A stretch of DNA of 45,281 nt, from assembly GCA_027353465.1 (NCBI GenBank), contig DAIEHR010000247.1, positions 1 to 45,281 of the forward strand, in the 5' to 3' direction. The notes below the pieces were generated by a model. That model ran no database searches and was not told where the DNA came from. It saw only the letters and a list, made by a program, of their open reading frames with translations. This document shows positions 25,535-34,437 of the stretch, piece after piece. A program made the translations under genes and the position numbers. Position 1 is the stretch's first letter; every line of letters begins with the position of its first letter. This DNA is from Acetobacteraceae bacterium. GTDB lineage: Bacteria > Pseudomonadota > Alphaproteobacteria > Acetobacterales > Acetobacteraceae.

Positions 25535-26389
25535 ATGACCGAACACGGCACAGGCAAGGGGCTCGGGTTACCGAAGGGGGTTGGCAGGCGCGGTTTGGCT
25601 CTTGCTGGCGCTGGCGTGATCGGTTTGACAGCGGTTGCACGGTTACAACCCGCGCAGGCGACGTCGATGACGCGAGAAATAGCGGACATGACCTGGATCG
25701 AGGTCCGTGAAGCCATCAAGGGCGGCTTTCGGACAGTCATTGTCCCGAGCGGCGGCCTAGAGCAGAATGGTCCGCATATGGTCATCGGCAAGCATGACTA
25801 TATCGTTCGTTGGGCGGCACGGCGAATCGCGGCCGAACTCGGTGATGTCCTGGTCGCACCCGTTGTCTCATATGTACCGGAAGGCGATTACGACCCACCC
25901 ACTGGCAACATGCAATTTCCTGGAACACTTGGAGTGCCCCCCGCTACTTTCGCCGCGGTTCTGGAAGGAATCGCCAGAAGCCTAAAAGCCGCCGGTTTCG
26001 AAGCGATCTGCTTCATCGCCGACCATGGCTGGTCAATCGGCCCACAAGCGGATGTCGCTTCCAAGCTGAACCGGGAGTGGCACGGTAATGGCCCGCGCGT
26101 CATTGCCGTTGATTCCTATTATGCGGACGCCGCCGAAGCGGCCTACCTACGCTCGGAGGGGGAAACCGAGGCGGATATCGGCGAACACGCAACCATCGCT
26201 GACACGTCGGAGTTGATGGCGGTCCATCCAGACGGTGTGGACCTTGCGCGCCTGCGGGACTACCCGCGCGATGCGGGCGTCGTGGGCACGCCAGGCCACG
26301 CCAACGTCGCGCGCGGCGAGGCGCTGATGGCATTAAAGGTCAAAGCCGCGGTAGCCCAGATCTCCGCCGAACGGCGGCCGCGTGCATAA
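25535..26389 (+). CDS. creatininase-family amidohydrolase with Tat-like signal
   Basis: A 284-aa protein from ATG 25535; the track start 25493 only adds 14 residues. Residues about 17-43 form a twin-arginine-like signal (GRRGLALAGAGVIGLTAVARLQPAQA), so export folded to the periplasm is likely. The creatininase domain shows IVPSGGLEQNGPHMVIGKHDYI (metal-binding Glu/His/Asp), YVPEGDYDPPTGNMQFPGTLGVP, CFIADHGWSIGP and EGETEADIGEHATIADTSELMAVHPDGVD. Relatives hydrolyse creatinine or formamide-type amide bonds; the substrate is unknown here, and most are cytoplasmic, so the signal peptide is unusual. The stop lies inside the next gene (8-base overlap). Confidence 0.87.
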   Translation: MTEHGTGKGLGLPKGVGRRGLALAGAGVIGLTAVARLQPAQATSMTREIADMTWIEVREAIKGGFRTVIVPSGGLEQNGPHMVIGKHDYIVRWAARRIAAELGDVLVAPVVSYVPEGDYDPPTGNMQFPGTLGVPPATFAAVLEGIARSLKAAGFEAICFIADHGWSIGPQADVASKLNREWHGNGPRVIAVDSYYADAAEAAYLRSEGETEADIGEHATIADTSELMAVHPDGVDLARLRDYPRDAGVVGTPGHANVARGEALMALKVKAAVAQISAERRPRA

Positions 26390-27230
26390 CGTGTTCGGCA
26401 TCCTCACGCAGTGTGCGACCTCAACACTGTCGGCTCTGCGAGATACGGCAATTCTGGGAATTATATTTTTTGTGGTTGCGTGGTTCGCCTCGCCTTGCAA
26501 TCCCCAGGCGCCATGGTGGCGCAAGTCCGGGTTGATGACAGATATTTGTTTCGCGATCATTCCCCGGACGATCGTTGTTTACGGACAGGTGGTCCTGATA
26601 GCCGCAGGGATGAACATTTTCTTCGGAAACATCGGCCCGGCGGACATTGAAGCCTTCCTGAGCCAGGGACATGGCATCCTGTCGGAACTGCCGTTCTGGC
26701 AAAAGACCATCCTGTACCTTCTAGGCAATGATCTGATCATGTATCTAACGCACCGTTTATTTCACACGGTGCGATTGTGGCGTTTCCATGCCGTACATCA
26801 TTCGTCGGAATCTTTGGATTGGATTTCGGCGACCCGCTCCCATCCCGTGGATCAAATTTTCCATAGTGGCTTATCCGACGCCATTATGATTCTGATCGGC
26901 ATCCCCACGGAGGTCATTGGCTATCTGATACCATGGTCGATCGGCAGCGCTGCGCTTGTTCATGCCAATGTCAATTGGGATTTCGGCAAATTTCGTTACC
27001 TGCTCGCAAGCCCTATCTTCCACCGCTGGCATCATACAAGCTGCGAGCTTGGCGGCGGAAGCAACTTCGCAGGGACGTTCCCCATAATTGATCTTGTGTT
27101 CGGTACTTTTTATATGCCGAGAGGAGAACGACCTAGCGCCTTTGGCCTGCCGGATCGTTCCTATCCCAGGACTTTCTTGGGCCAGATAGCAGCGCCGTTT
27201 TTTATTGCCAGGACCAGGAATGGGGGTTGA
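26382..27230 (+). CDS. sterol desaturase / fatty acid hydroxylase family protein
   Basis: A 282-aa integral membrane di-iron oxygenase. The histidine boxes are all present: HRLFH (about residue 124), HAVHHSS, and HRWHHT. Membrane spans include residues about 22-38, 63-82 and 168-192. The family hydroxylates or desaturates lipids such as sterols, fatty acids or hopanoid-like substrates; the product cannot be named. The start is GTG, overlapping the creatininase stop, which implies coupled expression of an exported hydrolase and a lipid oxygenase. It converges on the chemoreceptor gene. Confidence 0.88.
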   Translation: MHNVFGILTQCATSTLSALRDTAILGIIFFVVAWFASPCNPQAPWWRKSGLMTDICFAIIPRTIVVYGQVVLIAAGMNIFFGNIGPADIEAFLSQGHGILSELPFWQKTILYLLGNDLIMYLTHRLFHTVRLWRFHAVHHSSESLDWISATRSHPVDQIFHSGLSDAIMILIGIPTEVIGYLIPWSIGSAALVHANVNWDFGKFRYLLASPIFHRWHHTSCELGGGSNFAGTFPIIDLVFGTFYMPRGERPSAFGLPDRSYPRTFLGQIAAPFFIARTRNGG

Positions 27231-27248
27231 ACTAGCTTTCGAAATCGC

Positions 27249-27273
27249 TTGATCAACGTCGCTTGCTGATCAA
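27249..27273. other. 7-bp inverted repeat between convergent genes
   Basis: TTGATCA and TGATCAA flank an 11-base loop in the 55-bp gap between the converging desaturase and chemoreceptor genes. The stem is AT-rich and there is no T-run, so it is at best a weak bidirectional terminator. Confidence 0.3.
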
Positions 27274-27285
27274 ATACCCGGTGCC

Positions 27286-29010
27286 CTACGACGCTTGCGC
27301 TTTCAAGCGGCTGGTATGGTCGCGGACGGCGTTTACCATCGCGGACTTGAGTTCAGTAACCGCCGCGCCGACGCCGCGCGCATTGTCCAAAACCTCCGTT
27401 GCGCGCGCGCCTCCCTGTTGGGCATCGCCAGACACTTCCGCATTCAGTCGCTTCATCTCCGCGATCACGGTGGCCGTCTCGCCCGCGCCGCGCGCAATTT
27501 CGGCCGTTGCGCCACTTTGCTGCTCGATGGCAGTGACGATTGCGGTGGATATCTCGCTGACTTCCTCGATCGTCGCGCCAATACGCCCGACCGCGTCGGC
27601 GACACATGTGGCGGCGCTGCAAACCTCCGCGATCTGCTGGGTAATTTCCTCTGTGGAGTTGGCTGTCTGACGGGCGAGCTGTTTAACCTCGGCAGCAACG
27701 ACAGCGAAGCCCTTTCCCGCCTCCCCGGCGCGCGCAGCCTCAATCGTTGCATTCAACGCCAAAAGATTCGTCTTCGCGGCAATGCTTGAGATAAGATTTG
27801 CCACGGCGCCAATGCGACCCACGGTGTTGGTCAGCACCTGAATGGTGCCCCCAGCTTCGCCGCGGGCCGCGACGGCGCGGGTGATAGCGTCTGTCGAGCA
27901 ACCAACCTCGCGGTTGATTTCCGCGATGGATGCGGCCAACTGCTCCGCTGCGCTAGCGATTGTCTGCGAGTTGGCTAACGCCAACGAAGCCGCGTCGTTC
28001 GCTTCTCGGGCCGAAGTTCCCGTGCGTTCCGACAGGCTTCGCATATTATCCGCCGCCGCGGTTGTACCGTCGTTTCGTGCGGCAATCTCCGCCATCGCGG
28101 CACTTGCGGTATCTTCGATCGCTTGTGCCATATTAGCGAGCGCGAGACGTTGCGCCGTCTCGGCCCGTTGTTGGTCGTCCAAACGCGCAGCGGTCATCGC
28201 CCTGTTCGCATTTGCCTGGGTCCGAAAGACCTCAAGCGAGTTCGCCATCCGTCCGATCTCATTGGTTCGGTCGGATGCGGGTATCGCTATATCCAGGTGA
28301 CCGTCAGCCACCTGTTTGATGGCAAGGGTGATGCCAGCAAGCGGGCCAGTTATGCCATAACGCACCAGAAGCGATGCCAGGAGGGTAACGACAAGGATGG
28401 AGCCGATTGTTGCGACCGGAACAACGGTTGCCATCAGCGTGTGAAAATCCGCAAGTTCCATGACAGTTCGATCGACTTCCGCGGCATTGATTTTCGCTAG
28501 CATCACCACCGCATCGTTGACCGCCTGCCGGTTTGCCCTCGCAACATCGTTGTTCCCCAACTTAGAGGCGGCGGGGGCGCCCTGGGTTTTGCCAGCTTCT
28601 ACGATCGCCACGCGTAACTTGATGAAATCTTGTACTGCCAGCGAGCAGGGATCGAACAACCGCCGTTCTGAACCAGGGACAATGGCCGCCCACTCCGACA
28701 TACGTCGGTCGATCCTTTTCAGGTTGTCCATCAATGGTTTTGAGAATTTATCTACGTCTTTAGAACTCGTGGCCGCGTAAATGCCACGCGAGTCCATAAC
28801 GACAGCGTTAATCAACCCGTTGACCTGCTCGCCCAAAATGGCGCGAGCGGACGCCGCTTGCATATTCGATACCTTGGCGTTGTAAACGTCGGTGGTATAG
28901 AGACCGATCCAGGCGATGCTCGCGGCGGTGAAGGCCATCAAGCCGACCACACCGAAGACCCTGGCCGCGATACTCGTATTCCTGAATGACCGAGTGAAAT
29001 TCATATGCAT
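27286..29010 (-). CDS. methyl-accepting chemotaxis protein
   Basis: A 574-aa chemoreceptor. It has TM1 ([21 protein letters not shown]), a helical periplasmic sensor (residues about 40-190), TM2 ([21 protein letters not shown]), a HAMP domain ([44 protein letters not shown]) and a long coiled-coil signalling domain. The signalling tip [39 protein letters not shown] binds CheA and CheW. No Che genes are nearby, so it probably feeds a distant array. The ligand is unknown. ATG 29010 or 29004 is preferred over the track GTG at 29034, which would sit at the predicted transcription start. Confidence 0.93.
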   Translation of the reverse strand: MHMNFTRSFRNTSIAARVFGVVGLMAFTAASIAWIGLYTTDVYNAKVSNMQAASARAILGEQVNGLINAVVMDSRGIYAATSSKDVDKFSKPLMDNLKRIDRRMSEWAAIVPGSERRLFDPCSLAVQDFIKLRVAIVEAGKTQGAPAASKLGNNDVARANRQAVNDAVVMLAKINAAEVDRTVMELADFHTLMATVVPVATIGSILVVTLLASLLVRYGITGPLAGITLAIKQVADGHLDIAIPASDRTNEIGRMANSLEVFRTQANANRAMTAARLDDQQRAETAQRLALANMAQAIEDTASAAMAEIAARNDGTTAAADNMRSLSERTGTSAREANDAASLALANSQTIASAAEQLAASIAEINREVGCSTDAITRAVAARGEAGGTIQVLTNTVGRIGAVANLISSIAAKTNLLALNATIEAARAGEAGKGFAVVAAEVKQLARQTANSTEEITQQIAEVCSAATCVADAVGRIGATIEEVSEISTAIVTAIEQQSGATAEIARGAGETATVIAEMKRLNAEVSGDAQQGGARATEVLDNARGVGAAVTELKSAMVNAVRDHTSRLKAQAS

Positions 29011-29042
29011 CAATCTGCCGTTAAAGAGGGCCACCTATGTCT

Positions 29043-29048
29043 ATTATA
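29043..29048 (-). promoter_or_regulatory. candidate -10 box of the chemoreceptor gene
   Basis: Perfect TATAAT on the minus strand; transcription would begin near 29036, leaving a 26-base leader before ATG 29010. No good -35 lies at standard spacing, so an activator may be needed. Confidence 0.45.
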
Positions 29049-29124
29049 GGCTGTATCGGGCCAATATAACCGATTCACGCAATAATTCGGGATTTTGTTA
29101 GGTTTGTGGCTCGAACATTGTCGG

Positions 29125-29183
29125 TGACCCGATTGCGCCAATGTGCGCCAGTTCCGCTCCAAGGGACCGCGCAATTCGGGTCC
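29125..29183. repeat. imperfect inverted repeat with 13-bp arms
   Basis: GACCCGATTGCGC (from about 29126) pairs with GCGCAATTCGGGTC (to about 29182), with one bulged base and about 31 bases between. A second pairing ACATTG/CAATGT overlaps the left arm, so alternative folds are possible. No T-run follows. Confidence 0.45.
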
Positions 29184-29218
29184 GAACGCCACGTTGTTGC
29201 GGTGCCGGCGCCCAACGA

Positions 29219-29262
29219 TGTCTGCCATTGGCGCTATCGAAGCTCAGCGCCAATGGCAGACA
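29219..29262. repeat. perfect 17-bp inverted repeat
   Basis: TGTCTGCCATTGGCGCT and AGCGCCAATGGCAGACA are exact reverse complements with a 10-base loop. No T-run follows on either strand. The gap lies after the purH stop on the minus strand, so this may block or stabilise the 3' end of the purH message, or be a repeat or MITE-like unit. Confidence 0.8.
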
Positions 29263-29356
29263 AACGGTGTCATACGGCTCGACACTTCCAAGCAATGGTT
29301 TTTAGATCAGCGCTTACGGGTTGATCCACTGCAATTGACTGGATCGAAACGCTCGC

Positions 29357-30931
29357 TCAGTGCCGAAAATGCCGCATCCCGGTAAACACCATCGCCAGCC
29401 CGGCCGCATCAGCCGCCGCGATCACCTCCGCATCGCGGATTGAACCGCCCGGCTGGATCACCGCCGTCGCCCCGGCCGAAACCGCAACCTCCAGGCCATC
29501 CGCGAATGGGAAGAACGCGTCGGACGCCACCACGCTGCCCTGAGTCAGCCGCTCCGGCAGCCCGGCCGTCTTCGCCGCTTCCTCGCTCTTCCAGGCCGCG
29601 ATCCGCGCCGAGTCCACCCGGTTCGGCTGTCCCCCGCCAATTCCCACCGTCGCGCCATCCTTGGCATAGACGATCGCGTTGGACTTCACATGCTTGCACA
29701 CCCGGAACGCAAACAGCAGGTCCGCCATCTCGGCATCCGAGGGCGCGCGCTTCGTAACCACCTGCAACGCGCTCGCCGCGACGCGTCCGGCGTCGCGCGT
29801 CTGCGCCAGGAACCCACCCGCAAGGCTGCGGAACGTCAGGCCGCCCGCCGCCGCATCCGGCATCCCGCCGGTCAGCAACAGCCGCAAATTCTTCTTGCGC
29901 GCCAGCACCGCCTTTGCCGCCTCATCCGCATCCGGCGCGATAATCACCTCGGTGAAAATCGCCGCGATCTTCTCCGCCGCCGCTGCATCCAGCGTCCGGT
30001 TCACCGCCACGATCCCGCCATAGGGCGACACCGGATCGCACCGGAATGCCGCGTCCCACGCATCGACCAGCCGCCCGGCCGAGGCCACGCCGCACGGCGT
30101 CGCGTGCTTAATGATCGCGATTGTCGGCGCCTCGAACTCCGCCACGCACTCGAACGCCGCATCAGTATCGTTCAGATTGTTATAGGACAGTTCCTTGCCC
30201 TGCACCTGCACCGCCGTCGCCACGCCAGGCCGGGTGCCGGACACATAGAATGCAGCCGCCTGATGCGGATTTTCGCCATACCGCAGCGTCTGGCGCAACG
30301 ACCCCGCGATGGTCAGACGCTTCGGGAAAGTCTCTTCGCGTTGCCCGGCGAACCACGCGCCGATCGCCGAATCATACGCCGCCGTCCGCGCATACGCCTC
30401 GCCCGCCAGCCGGCGGCGCAACGTCAGCGACGTGCCGCCCGACGCCTCGATCTCCTCCAGCACCGCCCCATACTGGTCCGGATCGGTCAGCACAGTCACG
30501 AAATCATGGTTCTTCGCCGCCGCGCGGATCAGCGCCGGGCCGCCGATATCGATGTTCTCGACGCAATCGTCGTACGGGGCGCCCTTGGCGACCGTTGCCT
30601 CAAACGGATACAGATTCACAGCCACCAGATCGATCGGGGCGATCCCGTGCGTCTTCATCTGCTCCATGTGTTCCGCCACGTCGCGCCGGCCCAGGATGCC
30701 GCCGTGGATCTGTGGCACCAGGGTCTTCACCCGCCCGTCCATGATCTCGGGAAACCCGGTGTGGTCGGACACCTCCTTCACCGGCACCCCCGCCTCGCGC
30801 AGCGCCTTCGCCGACCCGCCGGTGGACAGGATTTCCACCCCGCGCGCCGCCAAAGCCTTGGCAAACGGCACCAGGCCCGTCTTGTCGGAGACGGAGATCA
30901 GCGCCCGTCGGATGGAAACGATGTCGGTCAT
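29357..30931 (-). CDS. purH: bifunctional AICAR formyltransferase / IMP cyclohydrolase
   Basis: Catalyses the last two steps of purine synthesis (AICAR to FAICAR to IMP) in the cytoplasm. From ATG 30931 the protein is 524 aa, standard for PurH; the track adds a 31-residue leader. The N-terminal MGS-like cyclohydrolase domain is [32 protein letters not shown], with [16 protein letters not shown]. The transformylase domain holds [54 protein letters not shown] and [31 protein letters not shown]. All key motifs look intact. It is the last gene of a leftward group that starts at ugd. Confidence 0.97.
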   Translation of the reverse strand: MTDIVSIRRALISVSDKTGLVPFAKALAARGVEILSTGGSAKALREAGVPVKEVSDHTGFPEIMDGRVKTLVPQIHGGILGRRDVAEHMEQMKTHGIAPIDLVAVNLYPFEATVAKGAPYDDCVENIDIGGPALIRAAAKNHDFVTVLTDPDQYGAVLEEIEASGGTSLTLRRRLAGEAYARTAAYDSAIGAWFAGQREETFPKRLTIAGSLRQTLRYGENPHQAAAFYVSGTRPGVATAVQVQGKELSYNNLNDTDAAFECVAEFEAPTIAIIKHATPCGVASAGRLVDAWDAAFRCDPVSPYGGIVAVNRTLDAAAAEKIAAIFTEVIIAPDADEAAKAVLARKKNLRLLLTGGMPDAAAGGLTFRSLAGGFLAQTRDAGRVAASALQVVTKRAPSDAEMADLLFAFRVCKHVKSNAIVYAKDGATVGIGGGQPNRVDSARIAAWKSEEAAKTAGLPERLTQGSVVASDAFFPFADGLEVAVSAGATAVIQPGGSIRDAEVIAAADAAGLAMVFTGMRHFRH

Positions 30932-30974
30932 GGCGGCGGAGTCCCGTGCTTGCTTCAAGCGCGGCGGGATAAAC

Positions 30975-32081
30975 CTACAAACCCAGCAGGTCCAGCGTCC
31001 GGGACAAGATCTTCGCCTCGTCATAGCAGTCCAGCGCCCGTTGCCGCCCTGCCCGCCCCATCCGAACCCGAAAATCGGGGTCGCGCACCAGTCGCCCGAG
31101 CGCCGAACCCAGGGCGGCGGGGTCGCCGGCAGGGACCTGGAAGCCAGTTTCGCCCTCGATCACCTGCTCAGCCGGCCCGCGCACGTTCGTGGCAACGACG
31201 GGCAAGCCGGTCAGCATCGCCTCGATCACCGACATCGGCAGCCCCTCGAACCGGCTGGGCAGCGTGAAAATGTCGGCGGCTGCCAGCAGCGCGGGAATAT
31301 CCGCCCGGTAGCCCAGCATCCGCAGGCGGTAGCCCAGCCCGGCGGAGCGCAGCAGTGCCGCCATATCCGCCCCCCGGTCGCTGTCCAGCCGTTCGCCTAC
31401 CACCCACAGTTCGGCCTCGGGCACGGCCCGCATTGCCGCCGCGAGTTCGGGGTATCCCTTGTGCCAAACCAGCCGGGACACGGCGATAATCACCACCCGG
31501 TCCCTCGGCACCCCCAGTTCCGCCCGTATCCGCTCCCGCGCCCATTGGTCGGGCCGGAACACGGCGGGGTTGCGGCCGTTGCGGATGGCCTCGGCATGCG
31601 ACGCGATGCCCAACCGCCTCGCATCGCGCGCCTCTGCCTCCGAAACGGTCATGAAAACGTCGGTGACCCGCGCCGCGCTCCACTCCAGCACGAACGACAG
31701 CCCACGCCGCGGCAGCGACGACGACGCATGGTTGAACAGGAACCCGTGGCAGGTATAGGCAACCTTCGGCACCCCGGCGATTCGCGCTGCCATGCGCGCC
31801 AGGAAACCGCTGATCGGCATGTGGGCATGTACCAGATCGGGCTTTTCGTCGCGCAGCAGCCTGACCAGCGACCAAAATGCCCGGACATGGGCCACGGGCG
31901 ACAAACGCCGCACGAACGGCACCGCGATCACCCGGAAGCCCTCCGCCCGGACATCGTCCAGCAACGGTCCCTCGGCGCATGCCCCGACAACCTCGTGGCC
32001 CCGTTCGCGAATGGCGCGCATCAGCGGCAGCAGGAAGTGCCGCAGCGAGAAATCGACATTGGTGATCTCGATGATCTTCAT
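30975..32081 (-). CDS. GT4-family glycosyltransferase
   Basis: A 368-aa GT-B fold, retaining glycosyltransferase acting at the inner face of the membrane. The N-domain has [31 protein letters not shown] and [32 protein letters not shown]; the C-domain has [14 protein letters not shown] and the donor-binding [40 protein letters not shown] (the E-x7-E motif). The sugar donor and acceptor are unknown, but UDP-glucose dehydrogenase nearby offers UDP-glucuronate and the rfb operon offers dTDP-rhamnose. The gene sits between the heparinase-like gene (16 bp) and purH (43 bp), interrupting an order I recall as rsmB-rpe-heparinase-purH. Confidence 0.92.
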   Translation of the reverse strand: MKIIEITNVDFSLRHFLLPLMRAIRERGHEVVGACAEGPLLDDVRAEGFRVIAVPFVRRLSPVAHVRAFWSLVRLLRDEKPDLVHAHMPISGFLARMAARIAGVPKVAYTCHGFLFNHASSSLPRRGLSFVLEWSAARVTDVFMTVSEAEARDARRLGIASHAEAIRNGRNPAVFRPDQWARERIRAELGVPRDRVVIIAVSRLVWHKGYPELAAAMRAVPEAELWVVGERLDSDRGADMAALLRSAGLGYRLRMLGYRADIPALLAAADIFTLPSRFEGLPMSVIEAMLTGLPVVATNVRGPAEQVIEGETGFQVPAGDPAALGSALGRLVRDPDFRVRMGRAGRQRALDCYDEAKILSRTLDLLGL

Positions 32082-32097
32082 CGCAGGCGGGACTCGT

Positions 32098-33708
32098 TCA
32101 CCCGGCCCGTTCGACCTTGCTTAGCGCCCATTTGATGTGCTGCGGGCCGTCGGCGAAGCCGGTCAACACGATCTGCTCGCCGCGCCTGGGTTCGGCGCCC
32201 CCCAGGTAAATCGTCTCTTCCAAATTCAGCCTGGCACCATCCGCGCGCAGCCGCCAGAACGTGCCTGATTTCAGTCGCAGCAGCACCGCGGCGCCGTCTT
32301 GCTGCACGCTGGCCTGCACGTCAGGATGGAGATGGAAGCGCAGCGTGAACGGCTGGCCCTCTTGCGCCTCGATCAGGTCCTCGCCACGGATGTCCTCGCC
32401 GCTTTCGGCCATATACAGCCGGCGCCTATGCACCGCATTAAACGTCTTGCGCCAGCCGTCATGCGAGACATCCAGCCAATGCGCCCCGGCGGCTTCCTGG
32501 CGGTTCACCTCCACCACCGTCGGGCGGCGCCCCAGACCTTCCGGCTTTAGCTCACTGCTATTCAAATCCCCGATCACCAGCGTCGAATGCGCCGCCGTCG
32601 CTCTTGCGGCATCGTGCCACTCCGGCGGGCCAGCCGGGAAGGCACCGCAATTGACGATCAACCGGTCGCGTCCGATCGACAACTCCATCGACAACGTCCC
32701 GGCATGCGCCAACCGATCGAGTCCCAAAGGCGCCGGCACGCCGCAATCCACGATCAGCACGCTGCGCCCTGCCTGCATACGGGTGAACCCGCCCTCGCCC
32801 AGCGCCGCAGGGCCACGCCCGCCGCGCCCCGCCTGGGTCAACACCAGATCAACCAGTGTCGCGGTTTCTTCCTTGCTGCCGTTGAACAGCGCCAAACCGC
32901 CATCACCGTGCCGCATCATCCGCAACGCGGGGGACATCCGCTCGATCGCGTGCGCCAGAACCGGCGGTGCAGGGGTCTGGGAGGTCTGAAACAGCGCTCG
33001 GATCTCCGTCAGGTCTTGCAACGCGGACAACTGGGCGGCCGGGCTACGTTCGGCGTGGCAACCATCGGGCAGGATCTGACGGGCAATCTCCTGCGGCAGG
33101 AACCGCAGCGCCCGGGTCAGGAAGCCGGCATGTTCGCGCAACGCCACGGCTGCCGCGACCAGGCCCTTCAGCGCGGTCAGTGCCCGCGCATCCAGTTCCT
33201 CGGCCGGCAGCGCCGCGGACAGGCCGCGCGCATCGGCCACCAGCCGGCTCATCAGCCGTTGCCGGAACACATCATCGGCTGTCGCGGCAAAGAAGTCGTA
33301 GTGCCCCAACCAGGCCGTGACCCGGGCGCCGACCACGTCGGGGCGATGCGCCACCGGGTCGGACGGCGGGTTCGCGATCCATTCCGCCACCAACCCCCTG
33401 GCGCGTAGCCGAGCGGCATCGGTTCCCAGTGCCCGCAGGTCGCGCAGCCAGGTAAACCCGTGCGCCCCGGACCGCCATACCGCCGAACCACCGAGTTGAT
33501 TCCAACCGCCCTGCCGCAGCGCTTGAACCGAACCGCCGATCTCCAATTCCCCTTTGATCAGCGCCGCCCCGCGCGTGGGGTCGCCCGGCCAGGGGTCGCG
33601 CACCGACAATGCGGGCGCATCTGGAACCCGGCCCATGCGCAGGCTGGGCAGGCGCGCCATCGCCCGCCGGGCGCCGCGCATGAACGACCGAGGCGTTGTC
33701 ACTGTCAC
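32098..33708 (-). CDS. heparinase II/III-like family protein
   Basis: A 536-aa protein with an N-terminal helical toroid (WLRDLRALGTDAARLRARGLVAEWIANPP, LPQEIARQILPDGCHAERSPAAQLSALQDL) and a C-terminal beta-sandwich typical of heparinase II/III-like lyases (VDCGVPAPLGLDRLAHAGTLSMELSIGRDRLIVNCGAFP, AHSTLVIGDLNSSEL, LRFHLHPDVQASVQQDG). No signal peptide is seen, unlike true heparinases. The family is conserved next to rsmB/rpe/purH in alphaproteobacteria; a role in breaking or editing an acidic polysaccharide is inferred, not shown. The start overlaps the rpe stop by 4 bases. Confidence 0.9.
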   Translation of the reverse strand: MTVTTPRSFMRGARRAMARLPSLRMGRVPDAPALSVRDPWPGDPTRGAALIKGELEIGGSVQALRQGGWNQLGGSAVWRSGAHGFTWLRDLRALGTDAARLRARGLVAEWIANPPSDPVAHRPDVVGARVTAWLGHYDFFAATADDVFRQRLMSRLVADARGLSAALPAEELDARALTALKGLVAAAVALREHAGFLTRALRFLPQEIARQILPDGCHAERSPAAQLSALQDLTEIRALFQTSQTPAPPVLAHAIERMSPALRMMRHGDGGLALFNGSKEETATLVDLVLTQAGRGGRGPAALGEGGFTRMQAGRSVLIVDCGVPAPLGLDRLAHAGTLSMELSIGRDRLIVNCGAFPAGPPEWHDAARATAAHSTLVIGDLNSSELKPEGLGRRPTVVEVNRQEAAGAHWLDVSHDGWRKTFNAVHRRRLYMAESGEDIRGEDLIEAQEGQPFTLRFHLHPDVQASVQQDGAAVLLRLKSGTFWRLRADGARLNLEETIYLGGAEPRRGEQIVLTGFADGPQHIKWALSKVERAG

Positions 33709-34376
33709 GCCCCTCCGCGCAGTTCAGCGATCGCGGCGGCATAATCGGCCGCGCGGAACACCGATGTGCCGGCGATCAACGTGTCCGCCCCCGCCGCCAG
33801 TGCCAAGGGCGCCGTGACCGCGGTGATCCCGCCATCCACCGCCAGCGCGACTGGATGGTCCGCCGCATCGATCATCCGCCGCAGTTGCGCGATCTTGGGC
33901 AATTGCGAGGTCAGAAATCCCTGCCCACCAAAACCCGGGTTCACCGACATCACCAGTACGATATCGATCAGGTCCAGGGCCCACGTGATCGACTCCGGCG
34001 CGGTGGCCGGGTTCAGCACCACGCCTGCCTTCTTCCCGGCTTTGCGGATGTGCTGCAACGACCGGTGCAAATGCGGCCCGGCTTCGGGATGCAGGCTGAT
34101 ATGGTCGGCGCCCGCATCGATGAACGCATCCAGATAGACATCCACCGGGGCGATCATCAGATGCACGTCGAACGGCAATTTTGTGTGCTTGCGCAACGCC
34201 GCCAGCACGGTTGGGCCGTAGCTGATATTCGGCACGAAATGGCCGTCCATGATGTCGAGATGCAGCCAATCGGCTCCAGCCGCCTCGATCGCGCTGACTT
34301 CTTCCCTCAGCCGCCCGAAATCGGCGGCCAGCAGGCTTGGGGCTATTGTGACGTGCCGGGACTCGCGAGCAACCAT
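33705..34376 (-). CDS. rpe: ribulose-phosphate 3-epimerase
   Basis: Interconverts ribulose-5-phosphate and xylulose-5-phosphate in the pentose-phosphate and Calvin pathways. It is a TIM barrel of 223 aa with family motifs in order: IAPSLLAADFGRLREEV, GADWLHLDIMDGHFVPNISYGP (metal-binding His and catalytic Asp), DVHLMIAPVD, GADHISLHPEAG, VLVMSVNPGFGGQGF, and VDGGI followed by GADTLIAGTSVF. ATG 34376 may be a few residues upstream of the true start, since homology begins at VTIAPSLL. It overlaps the heparinase-like gene. Confidence 0.96.
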   Translation of the reverse strand: MVARESRHVTIAPSLLAADFGRLREEVSAIEAAGADWLHLDIMDGHFVPNISYGPTVLAALRKHTKLPFDVHLMIAPVDVYLDAFIDAGADHISLHPEAGPHLHRSLQHIRKAGKKAGVVLNPATAPESITWALDLIDIVLVMSVNPGFGGQGFLTSQLPKIAQLRRMIDAADHPVALAVDGGITAVTAPLALAAGADTLIAGTSVFRAADYAAAIAELRGGA

Positions 34377-34437
34377 GTCATGTTTCTAGCCACCGGGACC
34401 GATGTCACACAAGGTGACAAAGGTCTTCTGGGTCAGA

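Larger units (their letters stand above)
29011..29356. other. 346-bp structured intergenic region
   Basis: This gap between the chemoreceptor start and the purH stop holds no convincing reading frame; the small track ORFs are not protein-like. It carries the chemoreceptor promoter region and two notable inverted repeats (29125-29183 and 29219-29262, listed separately). It may hold the purH terminator region or an unrecognised structured RNA. Confidence 0.5.

Noticed and set aside
24763-25710. 315-aa plus-strand ORF
   Set aside because: Antisense to cpaA and the pilin and out of frame with the creatininase gene; no family features.
29690-31267. 525-aa plus-strand ORF
   Set aside because: Antisense to purH and the GT4 gene; composition is Arg/His/Pro-rich as expected for the shadow of a high-GC gene, and the minus-strand frames carry clear family motifs.
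30309-32135. 608-aa plus-strand ORF, longest in the track
   Set aside because: Antisense shadow of purH and the glycosyltransferase; no motif or signal recognisable.
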